Source: Pectobacterium wasabiae CFBP 3304 (lineage in GTDB: Bacteria > Pseudomonadota > Gammaproteobacteria > Enterobacterales > Enterobacteriaceae). Taken from it: 64,000 nt of DNA. Of this stretch, positions 46,112 through 57,697 are shown one piece after another. Made by a program: the position numbers and the translations under genes. The stretch lies in contig NZ_CP015750.1 of NCBI RefSeq assembly GCF_001742185.1, positions 4,092,001 to 4,156,000 of the forward strand, read 5' to 3'. The notes under the pieces are model-generated. The model saw only the letters and a list, made by a program, of their open reading frames with translations, was not told where the DNA came from and did no database searches. Position 1 is the first letter of the stretch. Each line of letters opens with the position of its first letter.

Positions 46112-46732
46112 ATGAGTCAGTTTTTCTATATTCATCCGCAGAATCCGCAACCACGATTAATCAGCCAATCGGTGGAGTTTTTGCATAAAGGCGGGGTGAT
46201 TGTTTATCCAACGGATTCCGGTTATGCGCTGGGCTGTATGTTGGGCGAAAAAAACGCGTTGGAACGCATCTGCCGGATTCGCGATCTGGGTAGCGATCAT
46301 AACTTCACGCTGATGTGTCGCGATCTGTCCGAACTATCGACGTATGCCCATGTTGATAACTCGGCCTTCCGGTTGATTAAAAATAATACGCCGGGTAATT
46401 ACACCTTTATTCTGAAAGCGACAAAAGAAGTGCCCCGTCGCTTAATGAATGAAAAACGCAAAACTATCGGCCTACGCGTGCCGTCTAACCCTATTGCACT
46501 GGATCTGCTGGCCGCGCTGAACGAACCGTTGATGTCGACAACGCTGATGCTGCCGGGAAATGATTTTGCCGAATCCGATCCAGAGGAAATTCAGGAAGAA
46601 TTGGGAAAATTAGTGGATTTGATCATCCACGGCGGCTCCTTAGGTCAACAGCCGACGACGGTTATCGACTTGACCGAATCCGTGCCGCGCATTGTTCGTG
46701 AAGGCACTGGGGATGTTACGCCATTCTTATAA
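46112..46732 (+). CDS. yciO: YciO, Sua5/YrdC-family protein
   Basis: 206-residue protein related to the threonylcarbamoyl-AMP synthase YrdC (TsaC), but the E. coli YciO role is not settled. Family motifs GGVIVYPTDSGYALGC, KNNTPGNYTFIL and KRKTIGLRVPSN are present. ATG 46112 (after GAGGTAGG) gives MSQFFYIHPQNPQ as in E. coli; an open frame reaches back to 46049 without conservation. It sits between rnm and rluB as in E. coli. Confidence 0.95.
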   Translation: MSQFFYIHPQNPQPRLISQSVEFLHKGGVIVYPTDSGYALGCMLGEKNALERICRIRDLGSDHNFTLMCRDLSELSTYAHVDNSAFRLIKNNTPGNYTFILKATKEVPRRLMNEKRKTIGLRVPSNPIALDLLAALNEPLMSTTLMLPGNDFAESDPEEIQEELGKLVDLIIHGGSLGQQPTTVIDLTESVPRIVREGTGDVTPFL

Positions 46733-46892
46733 GCGCGGCGACGGCGGTAACAATGAGAATACAAATGGCGTGAAGATCGGTATAATCGCGCCAGCATTGA
46801 ATATTAGACATGATTTTTACGTAACCTGCTGAATTTTATAGGCAGTTATGACTCCCCCCGACGCCTGGGAAGGCGACACTAGAGGTTGCTCA

Positions 46893-47777
46893 ATGAGCGA
46901 AAAGTTACAAAAAGTTCTGGCGCGCGCCGGACATGGCTCACGCCGCGAAATTGAAGGTATCATTCAGGCTGGACGCGTCAGCGTTGACGGTAAAGTTGCC
47001 ACTCTGGGCGATCGTGTTGAAGTGACGAAAGCCACCAAAATCCGTATTGATGGTCATGTGGTTACCGTTAAGGAAACCGAAGAAACTGTGTGTCGCGTTC
47101 TGGTGTATTACAAACCAGAAGGCGAGTTGTGTACCCGCAACGATCCTGATGGGCGTCCAACGGTGTTTGACCGTCTGCCGAAGATTCAGGGCTCCCGTTG
47201 GGTTGCGGTAGGGCGTCTGGATGTGAACACCTCCGGTCTGCTGCTATTTACGACTGACGGTGAATTGGCCAATCGCCTGATGCACCCTAGCCGTGAGGTT
47301 GAGCGCGAATATGCCGTGCGGGTCTTCGGTGAGGTTGACGACGAAAAGATCAAACAACTGAGTAAAGGCGTACAGTTGGAAGACGGTCCTGCCGCATTCC
47401 GCACTATCCGCTATCAGGGCGGTGAAGGTCTGAACCAGTGGTATAACGTCACGCTGACAGAAGGGCGTAACCGTGAAGTTCGTCGTCTGTGGGAAGCGGT
47501 TGGCGTGCAGGTTAGCCGCCTGATCCGCGTGCGCTACGGCGACATTACTTTGCCAAAAGGCATTCCACGCGGCGGCTGGGCAGAAATGCCGCTGGAACAA
47601 CTGAACTATCTGCGTGAGTTAGTACAACTTCCGGCGGAAACCGTATCGAAGCTGCCGGTTGAGCGCGAGCGCCGTCGGGTGAAAGCGAACCAGATCCGCC
47701 GTGCGGTAAAACGTCACAGCCAGATCAACAGTGCTCCTGCACGTCGCACATCTCCAAAGCCGAAACGTAACGGCTAA
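46893..47777 (+). CDS. rluB: 23S rRNA pseudouridine-2605 synthase
   Basis: 294 residues. An N-terminal S4 RNA-binding domain (about 1-60, [21 protein letters not shown]) precedes the RsuA-type catalytic domain with Asp110 in [18 protein letters not shown] and a very basic tail ([22 protein letters not shown]). ATG 46893 matches the family; an ATG at 46848 would add 15 residues. The leader has a small inverted repeat CGCCTgggaAGGCG. Matches E. coli RluB (291). Confidence 0.96.
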   Translation: MSEKLQKVLARAGHGSRREIEGIIQAGRVSVDGKVATLGDRVEVTKATKIRIDGHVVTVKETEETVCRVLVYYKPEGELCTRNDPDGRPTVFDRLPKIQGSRWVAVGRLDVNTSGLLLFTTDGELANRLMHPSREVEREYAVRVFGEVDDEKIKQLSKGVQLEDGPAAFRTIRYQGGEGLNQWYNVTLTEGRNREVRRLWEAVGVQVSRLIRVRYGDITLPKGIPRGGWAEMPLEQLNYLRELVQLPAETVSKLPVERERRRVKANQIRRAVKRHSQINSAPARRTSPKPKRNG

Positions 47778-47984
47778 TTTTTTCGCCATACGCTTCACGG
47801 GCAGCCTTCGCTGCCTGCAATCGGCGGTTGAAGAAAGTAAAATATTAGGGAAACACGGGGATGGGGTTCCCGCGAGGGATGCCTCGCCCCGTGGTCGCCC
47901 GTGTATCTCGATCTTATCACGATATAACTACCAATAATCCCACTCTATGCCATGTAGTGTCTTCGTTGATCGCCAATGGCGGGT

Positions 47985-48575
47985 TTACCAGTCAATTCCT
48001 TGCTGTGCCTGAATCCCGTTATCAAACGCATGTTTTACCGGGCGCATTTCCGTCACGGTATCGGCCATTTCCAGTAAATCACGGTGGCAGCCCCGCCCAG
48101 TAATAATGACGGTCTGTCCAGCAGGACGCTGTTTTAAAGTAGTGACAACGTCACTTAAATCTAAATAATCGTAGCTAATCATATACGTCAGTTCATCTAA
48201 TACGACGAGATCAAGTTGCGGATCGGCCAACATCCGTTTACCTGCCTGCCAGACGTTCTGCGCTGCTGCGGTATCCGTCTGGCGATTTTGCGTATCCCAG
48301 GTAAAACCGGTCGCCATCACCTGAAATTCCACGCCATGCTGTTGCAGCAGATTTTTTTCACCGTTTGGCCATTCACCTTTAATAAACTGAATCACGCCAG
48401 CTCGCAGTCCGTGGCCTATAGCCCGCGTGACGGTACCAAATGCTGCCGTCGTTTTCCCTTTTCCATTACCAGTGAAGACGATCAGGATACCGCGCGTTTT
48501 ATTCGCAGCGGCGATGCGGGCATCGACTTTCTCTTTCAGGCGCTGTTGGCGTTGCTGGTGACGTTCATCGCTCAT
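47985..48575 (-). CDS. btuR: Cob(I)alamin adenosyltransferase
   Basis: Adds the adenosyl group to cobalamin/corrinoids. 196 residues, identical in length to E. coli BtuR, with P-loop FTGNGKGKTTAAFG, LVVLDELTYM and VIITGRGCH. Downstream of yciK by 17 bases on the same strand, an E. coli-like pair. No cobalamin riboswitch is visible. The 207-bp gap to convergent rluB contains a GGCAGC/GCTGCC hairpin at 47800-47815. Confidence 0.96.
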   Translation of the reverse strand: MSDERHQQRQQRLKEKVDARIAAANKTRGILIVFTGNGKGKTTAAFGTVTRAIGHGLRAGVIQFIKGEWPNGEKNLLQQHGVEFQVMATGFTWDTQNRQTDTAAAQNVWQAGKRMLADPQLDLVVLDELTYMISYDYLDLSDVVTTLKQRPAGQTVIITGRGCHRDLLEMADTVTEMRPVKHAFDNGIQAQQGIDW

Positions 48576-48592
48576 ATTTGTGCTCTTCTCTC

Positions 48593-49354
48593 TTATTCGG
48601 CTGGACCGGCCTTTCTACCCGGTTGTGCATCGAAACTCATCCCCGTCTTGCGACGGCTGTCGTCACCCATCAGGTAGAGATACAGCGGCATGATATCTGT
48701 CGGCGTTTTCAGTTTCATTGGGTCTTCGTTAGGGAAAGCGGCTGCACGCATTCCCGTCCGCGTACCACCGGGATTAATACAGTTCACTCGCAGATTTTGT
48801 GAGCGATATTCTTCGGCCAGCACCTGCATCAAACCTTCTGTGGCGAACTTGGATACGGAATAGGCTCCCCAGTTGGCACGACCTTCGCGACCGACGCTGG
48901 AACTGGTGAAAACCAGAGAAGCGCAGGGCGATTTCAATAGCAGGGGGAGCAGCGCCTGCGTCAACATAAAGGTCGCGTTGACATTGACCTGCATAACTTG
49001 ATGCCAGATCTCTGGCGTTTGCTGTACAACAGGGGCAACTTCCCCAAGCAATCCTGCGTTGTGGAGTACGCCATCCAGATGCGGTACAACCTGTGCCAGT
49101 TCATCCGCCAACTGAAAGCACTGTGCAGAGGATAAGGCCAACATATCGCAGACAACAACGTGTGCTGTCGTACTCTGCTCCTGTTCGATCTGCTGTTTAA
49201 CCGCCTGAAGTTTACTTTCTGTCCGCCCCAATAAGATGACGTGAGCGCCGTAGCGGGCATAGGTCATTGCCGCTTCCCGGCCAATGCCATCTCCGGCACC
49301 AGTGACCAGAATGATGCGGTTTTGCAGTAAATCGATTTTAGGCTGGTAATGCAC
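48593..49354 (-). CDS. yciK: YciK, short-chain dehydrogenase
   Basis: 253-residue SDR protein of unknown substrate. Rossmann start VTGAGDGIGREAA (cofactor glycine motif), LHNAGLLG (NAG motif), catalytic Ser in FTSSSVGREG, and Tyr-x-x-x-Lys in YSVSKFA. Ends SRRKTGMSFDAQPGRKAGPAE, close to E. coli YciK (252). Co-directional with btuR. Confidence 0.94.
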   Translation of the reverse strand: MHYQPKIDLLQNRIILVTGAGDGIGREAAMTYARYGAHVILLGRTESKLQAVKQQIEQEQSTTAHVVVCDMLALSSAQCFQLADELAQVVPHLDGVLHNAGLLGEVAPVVQQTPEIWHQVMQVNVNATFMLTQALLPLLLKSPCASLVFTSSSVGREGRANWGAYSVSKFATEGLMQVLAEEYRSQNLRVNCINPGGTRTGMRAAAFPNEDPMKLKTPTDIMPLYLYLMGDDSRRKTGMSFDAQPGRKAGPAE

Positions 49355-49694
49355 AATGAATTCCTCATGCCGCGGCGCGAAATAACCACGCTTCTAGATA
49401 GTAGACCTGCCATAGCATATCGGCGCGTGCGGTTCGGAACGTCAGGTGAAGGCGTATCCGGGCAGGATGAATGGGGGTGTTATGCCTCAAATACTGTACG
49501 TTTTCAATGAGACTGGCTCTATTTGTCCCTGTGCTGTTGTAAAAAGCGGCAATAGATAGAGAAACCGCAGGAATAACATCGCCATATTGTGTGCCATCAG
49601 TTAGGTTATAGGAAGGGAATGGCGCGTGACGTCAGCGCTATAGTTGGCTGGTAGGCCAATATTAATTAATGCTCAGTCAATGAGGACGGTGTTT
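49355..49694. other. 340-bp gap between yciK and sohB
   Basis: Divergent promoter region. I see no gene, no repeat of the ERIC type and no regulatory site I can name; GTTATAGG near 49605 and TAATATTAATTAATG near 49668 are plausible promoter elements for sohB. Confidence 0.4.
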
Positions 49695-50741
49695 GTGGAA
49701 TTACTTTCTCTGTACGGTTTATTCCTGGCTAAGGTGTTCACCATCGTGGTGGCTATTGGTGCGTTGGTCGTTCTGGCATTCGGGATGACACAACGTAAAC
49801 GCCAGCATAAAGGTGAGTTACAGGTCACGAATCTGGGTGAGCAATATCAAGAAATTCAGCGTGAAATGCAGACAGCCTGTATGAGCGACACTGAACGCAA
49901 GTTGTTATCTAAACAAGAAAAAAAGAAAGAAAAAGAAACCGCGAAGCAAGATAAACAGCGTGCCAAGCGTGGCGAAGAGAAAAGTGTAAAGCCGTGCCTA
50001 TATGTTCTCGATTTCAATGGCAGTATGGATGCAGGCGAAGTCAGTTCGCTGCGTGAAGAGATCTCTGCCGTGCTCGCCGTGGCGAAACCGAAAGATGAAG
50101 TATTGCTGCGTCTGGAAAGCCCTGGCGGTGTGGTGCACGGTTATGGACTGGCAGCGTCGCAGTTACAGCGCCTGCGCCAAGGTGGTGTGCGGTTGACCGT
50201 CTCCGTAGATAAAGTCGCGGCCAGTGGGGGATACATGATGGCCTGCGTGGCCGATCGTATCGTCGCGGCTCCCTTTGCTATTGTGGGATCTATTGGCGTC
50301 GTGGCGCAAATTCCCAATTTCCACCGTTTGCTGAAAAACAAAGATATTGATGTTGAACTGCATACCGCGGGTGAATTTAAACGCACGTTGACGCTGTTTG
50401 GTGAGAATACCGAACAAGGCCGTGAAAAATTCCGCGAAGATCTGAACGTGACGCACACGCTGTTTAAAGACTTTGTGCAGCAAATGCGTCCATCGCTGGA
50501 TATTGATTCAGTTGCAACCGGCGAGCACTGGTTTGGCACGCAGGCGAAAGATTTGGGATTGATCGATGCTATCGGCACCAGTGACGACCTGCTCATTGCT
50601 GAAATGGCGAATCATGAAGTATTAAGCGTGCGCTATACGCGTCGTAAACGTCTGCTGGATCGCCTGACGGGGAGCGCAGGTGATACCGTAGAACGTCTGA
50701 TGCTACGCTGGTGGCAGCGTGGTGCGAAGCCCCTGCTGTAG
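49695..50741 (+). CDS. sohB: Inner-membrane serine peptidase SohB
   Basis: S49-family peptidase, a multicopy suppressor of htrA (degP) loss in E. coli; likely degrades envelope peptides. 348 residues: N-terminal helix (about 10-32), a Lys/Glu-rich linker (about 70-105), and the S49 domain with SPGGVVHGYG, the catalytic Ser in VDKVAASGGYMMACVAD and Lys in AGEFKRTLTL. The GTG at 49695 (VELLSLYGLFLAK) has AGGA eight bases upstream and matches the E. coli start; ATG 49680 is the alternative. Confidence 0.94.
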   Translation: MELLSLYGLFLAKVFTIVVAIGALVVLAFGMTQRKRQHKGELQVTNLGEQYQEIQREMQTACMSDTERKLLSKQEKKKEKETAKQDKQRAKRGEEKSVKPCLYVLDFNGSMDAGEVSSLREEISAVLAVAKPKDEVLLRLESPGGVVHGYGLAASQLQRLRQGGVRLTVSVDKVAASGGYMMACVADRIVAAPFAIVGSIGVVAQIPNFHRLLKNKDIDVELHTAGEFKRTLTLFGENTEQGREKFREDLNVTHTLFKDFVQQMRPSLDIDSVATGEHWFGTQAKDLGLIDAIGTSDDLLIAEMANHEVLSVRYTRRKRLLDRLTGSAGDTVERLMLRWWQRGAKPLL

Positions 50742-50756
50742 TTAAACCTATCAATC

Positions 50757-50817
50757 CCCCCTAAATAATTCGAGTTGCAGGAAAGCCAACGTACATGCAG
50801 CTTGAAGTATGACGGGG
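50757..50817. repeat. Internally deleted ERIC-type element, about 60 bp
   Basis: The two ERIC-like ends (CCTAAATAATTCGAGTTGCAGG and GTACATGCAGCTTGAAGTATGACGGGG, given in part) are joined by only a few bases, with the whole centre missing. It makes a hairpin downstream of sohB and abuts the terminator at 50818. Confidence 0.75.
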
Positions 50818-50842
50818 AAATGCCCGCCGTTCGCGGGCATTT
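50818..50842. terminator. Bidirectional terminator between sohB and yciN
   Basis: AAATGCCCGC (50818-50827) with GCGGGCATTT (50833-50842), a perfect ten-base stem between convergent sohB and yciN. Confidence 0.8.
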
Positions 50843-50845
50843 GCA

Positions 50846-51115
50846 TTAATCGACCAAATAATATTTTTCGGATAAAACATGCGCAAGGTGTTTGAACATG
50901 TTAAATACCGCGGTACTTTTTAAGGTCGGAATTCCGTTTGCATCGAGAAAAAACTCACCGCGGAAAACCAATACGCCATTTTTTTGTTCTACGCTATCAG
51001 CGACCATGCCATGCAAATAATCATCGTGATGTTTAATGATGTCATTGGCTTCAACTAATAAGCTCTGGCGGCTAATCGGACGTTTTTCTTCGTTAACCTG
51101 ATATTCAGGTGACAT
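50846..51115 (-). CDS. yciN: YciN (DUF2498)
   Basis: 89-residue soluble protein of unknown function. The second half, [13 protein letters not shown] and [19 protein letters not shown], is nearly the same as E. coli YciN (83 residues); the N-terminus is a little longer. ATG 51115 is preceded by AGGAGTAACAATC. As in E. coli it is divergent from topA and next to sohB. Confidence 0.93.
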   Translation of the reverse strand: MSPEYQVNEEKRPISRQSLLVEANDIIKHHDDYLHGMVADSVEQKNGVLVFRGEFFLDANGIPTLKSTAVFNMFKHLAHVLSEKYYLVD

Positions 51116-51441
51116 GATTGTTACTCCTGTGCGCCCCTTGAAAAAGGGGGGAATTACACGATATCAATAACGTTTGTTCCAAAACTGTATCGAGAGAGAG
51201 GGTACTGCGATACGGTTTTAGCGTAAAGAGCAGATTATGAGGCAAATGGGCTACATTTTAGAGGCTTACCTGCCGATATTCAGTTTGGCAGGAAGCGGAT
51301 AAAACAGTGTCTCCATGCTAATTAGGTTGCGTGGCAGTATTTATCAGGTAGAGTGTGGGATTTTGCGCAGTCAGTAGAATCCGCTCTGAATGCCCCGAAA
51401 AATATCTGATTTTCAGAAGAATTCAGCAGGTAATAGTACAT
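51116..51441. other. 326-bp topA promoter region
   Basis: Intergenic region between divergent yciN and topA. E. coli topA has several promoters, some supercoiling-sensitive; here AT-rich -10-like hexamers occur (TATCAATAACG at 51171, AGATTATGAG at 51231), but none can be assigned. An open frame from 51355 runs into topA without conservation. Confidence 0.45.
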
Positions 51442-54042
51442 ATGGGTAAAGCTCTCGTTATCGTCGAGTCCCCGGCAAAAGCCAAAACGATCAATAAGTA
51501 TTTAGGCAATGACTACGTGGTGAAATCCAGCGTCGGTCATGTGCGCGATTTGCCGACAAGTGGCTCAGCCAGTAAAAAGAGCGCGGACTCAACGACTAAA
51601 GATAAAACGAAAAAGAAAGTCAAAAAGGATGAAAAATCTGCGCTCGTTAATCGTATGGGCGTCGATCCTTATCATGGTTGGAAAGCCAACTACGAAATAC
51701 TGCCGGGTAAGGAGAAGGTTGTCTCCGAACTAAAAACGCTGGCGGAAAATGCCGACCATATCTATCTCGCAACCGACCTTGACCGCGAAGGGGAAGCCAT
51801 TGCCTGGCACCTGCGGGAAATCATTGGTGGTGACGATCGGCGTTTCAGCCGCGTGGTGTTTAACGAAATCACGAAAAATGCCATTACACAGGCGTTCGAA
51901 AAACCAGACACGCTGAATATTGACCGGGTTAATGCACAGCAGGCGCGCCGATTTATGGATCGCGTGGTGGGTTACATGGTTTCCCCGCTGTTGTGGAAAA
52001 AAATTGCCCGTGGTTTGTCCGCTGGGCGCGTGCAGTCGGTCGCGGTACGGCTGATTGTCGATCGCGAGCGTGAAATCAAGGCGTTTGTGCCGGAAGAATA
52101 TTGGGAACTGCATGCCGACTTGCTGGCAGGCAGTGATATTCAACTGCAAATGCAGGTAACGCACCACAACGGCAAACCGTTTAAACCCGTTAACAAAGAT
52201 CAAACGCATGCGGCGGTCAGTCTGCTCGAAAACGCACGCTATGTTGTTGCTGATCGCGAAGATAAGCCGACCAGCAGCAAACCGGGTGCGCCGTTCATCA
52301 CATCAACGCTGCAACAGGCTGCCAGTACGCGTCTTGGCTTTGGTGTGAAAAAGACCATGATGATGGCGCAGCGTCTGTACGAAGCGGGCTACATCACCTA
52401 CATGCGTACCGATTCCACGAACCTCAGTCAGGATGCGTTGACGATGGTGCGTGGCTATATCGGCGAAGAATTCGGCAAGCGCTATCTGCCGGAGACGGCA
52501 ACCGCCTACAGCAGTAAAGAAAATTCACAGGAAGCGCACGAAGCCATTCGACCTTCCGATGTTGGCGTGCTGGCTGACAGCCTGAAAGATATGGAAGCCG
52601 ATGCGCAGAAACTGTATCAGTTGATCTGGCGTCAGTTCGTCGCCTGTCAAATGACGCCAGCGCAATACGATTCCACCACGTTAATCGTGGAAGCCGCAGA
52701 TTATCAACTGCGCGCCAAAGGCCGCACGCTGCGTTTCGATGGCTGGACGAAGGTTATGCCAGCGCTGCGTAAAAATGATGAAGATCGCACGTTGCCGACT
52801 GTGGAGGTGGGTGAGGCGCTGTCATTACAGAAACTGCTGCCAGGGCAACACTTTACCAAACCACCGGCACGCTACAGCGATGCCTCTCTGGTTAAAGAGC
52901 TGGAAAAACGCGGTATTGGTCGTCCTTCTACCTACGCTTCAATTATTTCAACCATTCAGGATCGCGGCTATGTACGGGCGGAAAACCGCCGTTTCTATGC
53001 TGAAAAAATGGGTGAAATCGTTACCGATCGGCTGGAAGAAAACTTCCGTGAATTGATGAATTACGATTTCACCGCGCGGATGGAAAGCCGTCTCGATCAG
53101 GTTGCTAACAATCAGGCGGAATGGAAAGCCGTACTGGATGAATTTTTCACCGAATTTAGCCAGCAGTTGGAAAAGGCAGAACAGGATCCTGAAGAAGGCG
53201 GCATGCGTCCCAATGCAATGGTGTTGACCAGCATTGACTGCCCGACCTGCTCTCGTCAAATGGGTATTCGTACTGCCAGTACCGGGGTGTTTCTGGGCTG
53301 TTCCGGCTATGCACTGTCGCCGAAAGAGCGCTGTAAAACCACGATCAACTTGATCCCGGAAGCCGAAGTGCTGAATGTGTTAGAAGGTGATGACGCCGAA
53401 ACTAACGCGCTGCGTGCTCGCCGCCGCTGTGAAAAATGTGGTACGGCGATGGACAGCTATCTGATTGATAACCAGCGTAAACTTCACGTTTGCGGGAATA
53501 ACCCAGCCTGCGACGGATATGAGATCGAAGCTGGCGAGTTCCGCATCAAGGGCTATGATGGGCCGATTGTTGAGTGCGAAAAATGTGGCTCCGAAATGCA
53601 CCTCAAAATGGGGCGTTTTGGTAAATACATGGCCTGTACCGGCGAAACGTGCAGCAACACGCGTAAGATCCTGCGTAATGGCGATGTTGCACCACCGAAA
53701 GAAGATCCGGTGCCGTTGCCTGAACTGAGCTGCGAGAAGTCCGATGCGTATTTCGTGTTACGTGACGGCGCTGCGGGGGTATTCCTTGCGGCCAATACAT
53801 TCCCGAAATCTCGCGAAACACGGGCTCCGCTGGTAGAAGAATTGGATCGATTCAAAGATCGTTTGCCAGAGAAACTGCGTTATTTGGCTGATGCTCCGGT
53901 GGTCGATAAAGACGGTAATAAAACGCAGGTGCGTTTCAGTCGTAAAACCAAACAGCAATATGTCTCGTCGGAAAAGGAAGGCAAGGCAACAGGCTGGTCA
54001 GCGTTTTATATTGACGGAAAATGGGTTGAAGGGAAGAAGTAA
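51442..54042 (+). CDS. topA: DNA topoisomerase I
   Basis: Relaxes negative supercoils. 866 residues (E. coli 865). TOPRIM domain with [11 protein letters not shown] and TDLDREGEA (Asp112, Asp114, Glu116), active-site Tyr320 in [12 protein letters not shown], and a C-terminal region with three tetra-cysteine zinc ribbons (CPTCSRQMG..., CEKCGTAMD..., CEKCGSEMH...) plus a basic tail. ATG 51442 ([15 protein letters not shown]) is the family start; the longer frame to 51355 is not conserved. Upstream of cysB as in E. coli. Confidence 0.98.
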   Translation: MGKALVIVESPAKAKTINKYLGNDYVVKSSVGHVRDLPTSGSASKKSADSTTKDKTKKKVKKDEKSALVNRMGVDPYHGWKANYEILPGKEKVVSELKTLAENADHIYLATDLDREGEAIAWHLREIIGGDDRRFSRVVFNEITKNAITQAFEKPDTLNIDRVNAQQARRFMDRVVGYMVSPLLWKKIARGLSAGRVQSVAVRLIVDREREIKAFVPEEYWELHADLLAGSDIQLQMQVTHHNGKPFKPVNKDQTHAAVSLLENARYVVADREDKPTSSKPGAPFITSTLQQAASTRLGFGVKKTMMMAQRLYEAGYITYMRTDSTNLSQDALTMVRGYIGEEFGKRYLPETATAYSSKENSQEAHEAIRPSDVGVLADSLKDMEADAQKLYQLIWRQFVACQMTPAQYDSTTLIVEAADYQLRAKGRTLRFDGWTKVMPALRKNDEDRTLPTVEVGEALSLQKLLPGQHFTKPPARYSDASLVKELEKRGIGRPSTYASIISTIQDRGYVRAENRRFYAEKMGEIVTDRLEENFRELMNYDFTARMESRLDQVANNQAEWKAVLDEFFTEFSQQLEKAEQDPEEGGMRPNAMVLTSIDCPTCSRQMGIRTASTGVFLGCSGYALSPKERCKTTINLIPEAEVLNVLEGDDAETNALRARRRCEKCGTAMDSYLIDNQRKLHVCGNNPACDGYEIEAGEFRIKGYDGPIVECEKCGSEMHLKMGRFGKYMACTGETCSNTRKILRNGDVAPPKEDPVPLPELSCEKSDAYFVLRDGAAGVFLAANTFPKSRETRAPLVEELDRFKDRLPEKLRYLADAPVVDKDGNKTQVRFSRKTKQQYVSSEKEGKATGWSAFYIDGKWVEGKK

Positions 54043-54100
54043 CCTCTTTCTGTCACCTTAGGCACTGCTGTGTTTGTGCGTTAAAAATAGCTAAATCGAG

Positions 54101-54124
54101 CCAGCCGTGAGGCTGGTTTTTTTT
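54101..54124 (+). terminator. Intrinsic terminator after topA
   Basis: CCAGCC (54101-54106) pairs with GGCTGG (54111-54116) around a GTGA tetraloop and is followed by eight T residues. The rest of the 381-bp topA-cysB gap (54043-54423) is AT-rich leader and promoter of cysB with no other site I can name. Confidence 0.9.
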
Positions 54125-54420
54125 ATCGTAAAAAATATCCTGATAAAACAATCGTATGAGGATAGTCTTGCGGTAGCATAAGGATTGTTGATCCGTGATA
54201 GAGAATCATGCGGTTTACCTCGGTGATAATCGCACGCGCTGCGTTCTTTATCACTGCAGTCATGCAAAAATGGTTATATAAAAATAATTTTTATGATTAA
54301 ATGACATTAATTGATGGAAATATACGCCAGATGATTAAGGCGTAATCAAGGTCAATAAAACGGAACGTCGTTAGAACGTCGTGAGATGCTACACGCACAC
54401 TTCAATTGGGAATGGGATAA

Positions 54421-55398
<978 letters not shown>

Positions 55399-55421
55399 GC
55401 ATTGTCAGACGTACTAACGTA

Positions 55422-55448
55422 AAAAAGCCAGACAGTGTCTGGCTTTTT
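55422..55448. terminator. Terminator after cysB
   Basis: GCCAGAC (55427-55433) pairs with GTCTGGC (55437-55443), with A5-6 before and T5 after, so U-tracts exist in both directions. Serves cysB and possibly the convergent dtpA. Confidence 0.9.
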
Positions 55449-55470
55449 ATCATCTGACTCATTACCAATA

Positions 55471-55500
55471 ACACCTCGCTCAATTATTTGAGAGAGGTGT
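55471..55500 (-). terminator. Hairpin after dtpA
   Basis: The 30-base segment is an almost perfect inverted repeat (ACACCTC and CTCAA pairing with TTGAG and GAGGTGT). It begins 13 bases beyond the dtpA stop on the minus strand and is followed there by TTATTGG, so it is the nearer terminator for dtpA. Confidence 0.65.
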
Positions 55501-55512
55501 TTAGATAGGCTA

Positions 55513-57030
55513 TCAGACCGACTCTGCGCTAGCAGCGGTATCTACAGGAACGTCGGCGACATCCTGGGTCATACGCGTTAGCTTCGGTGCAGTCAACAGC
55601 ATCAGAACGGCTATGATGCCCGTAACGATGCCAATCTGCATGAAGACATTGCTATAAATCTCAAGAGATGTGTGCGGGTCTACGACGTTCTCAGGCACGG
55701 CCATCATATTGGCGACGTAGCCTGCGATAATCGCGGCACCGGCTGATGTCAGGAACCAGGCACCCATGATGAAACCCATCAGACGCTGTGGGACCAATTG
55801 AGCGACCATCGCCAGACCCAGCCCGGAAATCATTAACTCCCCGATACTTTGCAGGCCATAGCAGAGGATCAGCCAATTGACGGACACGATACCTTGTTCG
55901 TTTGCCATGCTAGCGCCCCACGGCAGCACTAGAAACGCGCCGGAGCACAGCACCATACCAATCGCAAATTTGTACGCCATAGGCAGTTGGTCGCCCATTT
56001 TGTTGTAAACCGCAGCCAGAATCGGGCTGGCAACCATGATCCAGAATGGGTTGAGCGCCTGATACTGCTCTGGCTCAAAGGCAAAGCCTAAAATTGAGTG
56101 CTCAACGTTGCGGATAGCAAAGAAGTTCAGCGATGTTGGCATCTGGTTGTACAGCACAAAGAAGACCACGGCTTCCAGCATCAGCAGAAGCGCTACGATC
56201 ATCTTCCGGCGTTCTGCACCTTTCACCACCAGCATCTCTTTGATGAAGATGGTGACAACGGCGATTGAAATAAGCGTCAGTATCCAACGCGCGACGCTCT
56301 GGTTGTGTAACAGCCAAGTGGAGAGTGCGACCAGTGCAACGATACCCACGAGCGTGACGCCGAGCTTCTGCAAGTTGATCGGCTGGAAATCTGGTTGAGA
56401 GCCTTGTGTGCTGACCCACTTCCGGCAGAACATGAAGTTAACCAGCGTCAGGATCATCCCGACTACGCTCAGAGAGAATGCTACGCTCCAGCCATAGTTT
56501 GCGGCGAGTACTGGTGTAGCCAGCATAGAAAAGAAGGAACCGATGTTCACCGCCATGTAGTACATGGTGAAGGCGCCATCCAGACGCGGATCGTCTTTCG
56601 CGTAGCAGGTAGACAGCAGGGATGACGGGTTAGCCTTAAACAACCCGTTACCGACGGCAATGGTCGCCATACCGATATAGACCCACGTCACGCTATGGCC
56701 CGAGTAGGAAATCATGGCGTAGCCGAATGCCAACACGATAGCACCCAGCACGATGACACGTTTAGTGCCGAGGACTTTGTCACCCAACCAGCCGCCAATG
56801 GCGACGAAACCGTATACCAACGCGCTGAATGAGGAAAATAGGGTGATGGAGTCGGTTTCGGACATGCCCAGCATTTTGACCAGATAAACCGCCATAATGC
56901 CCTGCAGACCGTAGTAACCAAAACGCTCCCACAGCTCGATGCTAAAGATGAGATAAAACGCTCTTGGCTGTTTGAAGGCGTTCATGCTGACGCTTTCGGT
57001 TGATTCGCTGTTGTTGTTTGCTGTTGACAC
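55513..57030 (-). CDS. dtpA: Dipeptide/tripeptide proton symporter, POT family
   Basis: Inner-membrane importer of di- and tripeptides driven by protons. 505 residues, about 14 helices of the major-facilitator type. The POT motif [10 protein letters not shown] (ExxERFxYY, proton coupling) lies at about residue 35 and [31 protein letters not shown] is the second PTR signature (quoted in part). I chose the GTG at 57030, six bases after AGAGG, giving [21 protein letters not shown] as in E. coli DtpA (500); the open frame to 57102 is unconserved. nth-dtpA adjacency is as in E. coli. Confidence 0.93.
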   Translation of the reverse strand: MSTANNNSESTESVSMNAFKQPRAFYLIFSIELWERFGYYGLQGIMAVYLVKMLGMSETDSITLFSSFSALVYGFVAIGGWLGDKVLGTKRVIVLGAIVLAFGYAMISYSGHSVTWVYIGMATIAVGNGLFKANPSSLLSTCYAKDDPRLDGAFTMYYMAVNIGSFFSMLATPVLAANYGWSVAFSLSVVGMILTLVNFMFCRKWVSTQGSQPDFQPINLQKLGVTLVGIVALVALSTWLLHNQSVARWILTLISIAVVTIFIKEMLVVKGAERRKMIVALLLMLEAVVFFVLYNQMPTSLNFFAIRNVEHSILGFAFEPEQYQALNPFWIMVASPILAAVYNKMGDQLPMAYKFAIGMVLCSGAFLVLPWGASMANEQGIVSVNWLILCYGLQSIGELMISGLGLAMVAQLVPQRLMGFIMGAWFLTSAGAAIIAGYVANMMAVPENVVDPHTSLEIYSNVFMQIGIVTGIIAVLMLLTAPKLTRMTQDVADVPVDTAASAESV

Positions 57031-57697
57031 AAAAACCTCTGATTTTACATATCTCGTTTTTTTTAACGAGAAAATAACAAGAGTGAAACAGTGGGACTGC
57101 AACCTCTTTTGATGAGTTATAGGGAGGAAATACGGCGTTATATTGACGTTATTTTACGGACAGACAAGCTGTTTTACATATTTTGTTACAAGTGGGTTTT
57201 GTAGCGTGATAAAACCAAGAATTAAATGTTATGCAGAGTTTAATTTCATAACTTGCTTTTGCTTCAACTGATTATCTTGATTTAATACGATCGTTTTTTA
57301 TTAAAGGGGTATAATCTGCCTTTTACTTAAAATCAAGACAATACCATTAACTATGAGTGAATATTAGGTTTAATCTTTTGCATATTACTAAATATGTAGT
57401 GAGTGTAAAAATTCATCAACGGCACACAATAAGGACGATATTGATATAATCACCCATAGTTACTTCATATCACTAAATTTTCTATTAAAAATAACTTATT
57501 AGCCTTAAATAGTGGTTATGTGTGTTTTTATACAGGCTTTTTGATCGGGGATTCGCCAGCGAAGGCGTCGTTGCCTGAGTGATGAGAAGCAGAGCACATG
57601 TGGCTTACGCTGGTAGTGAGAGAGTTAAAGGTGAGATAGCACGTGGGGTAACCAAGAGGAAGGCCTGATGATAACGACCTCATCAGACCACAACAGA
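57031..57697. other. 667-bp non-coding region between nth and dtpA
   Basis: A long AT-rich gap (57103-57530) followed by a more GC-rich stretch (57540-57697). It contains the nth terminator at 57665 and presumably the dtpA promoter. A small palindrome CGCCagcgaAGGCG lies at about 57551. No protein-coding frame with family similarity and no repeat of the ERIC type seen. Confidence 0.5.
57665..57686 (-). terminator. Hairpin after nth
   Basis: CTGATGA (57665-57671) pairs with TCATCAG (57680-57686), twelve bases after the nth stop on the minus strand. The following U-tract is weak (GCCTTCCTCTT), so it is a moderate candidate for the end of the rsx-nth message. Confidence 0.55.

Noticed and set aside
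47778..47984. Cobalamin riboswitch near btuR
   Set aside because: No B12-box sequence is visible in either flank of btuR; the gap here is downstream of btuR in any case.
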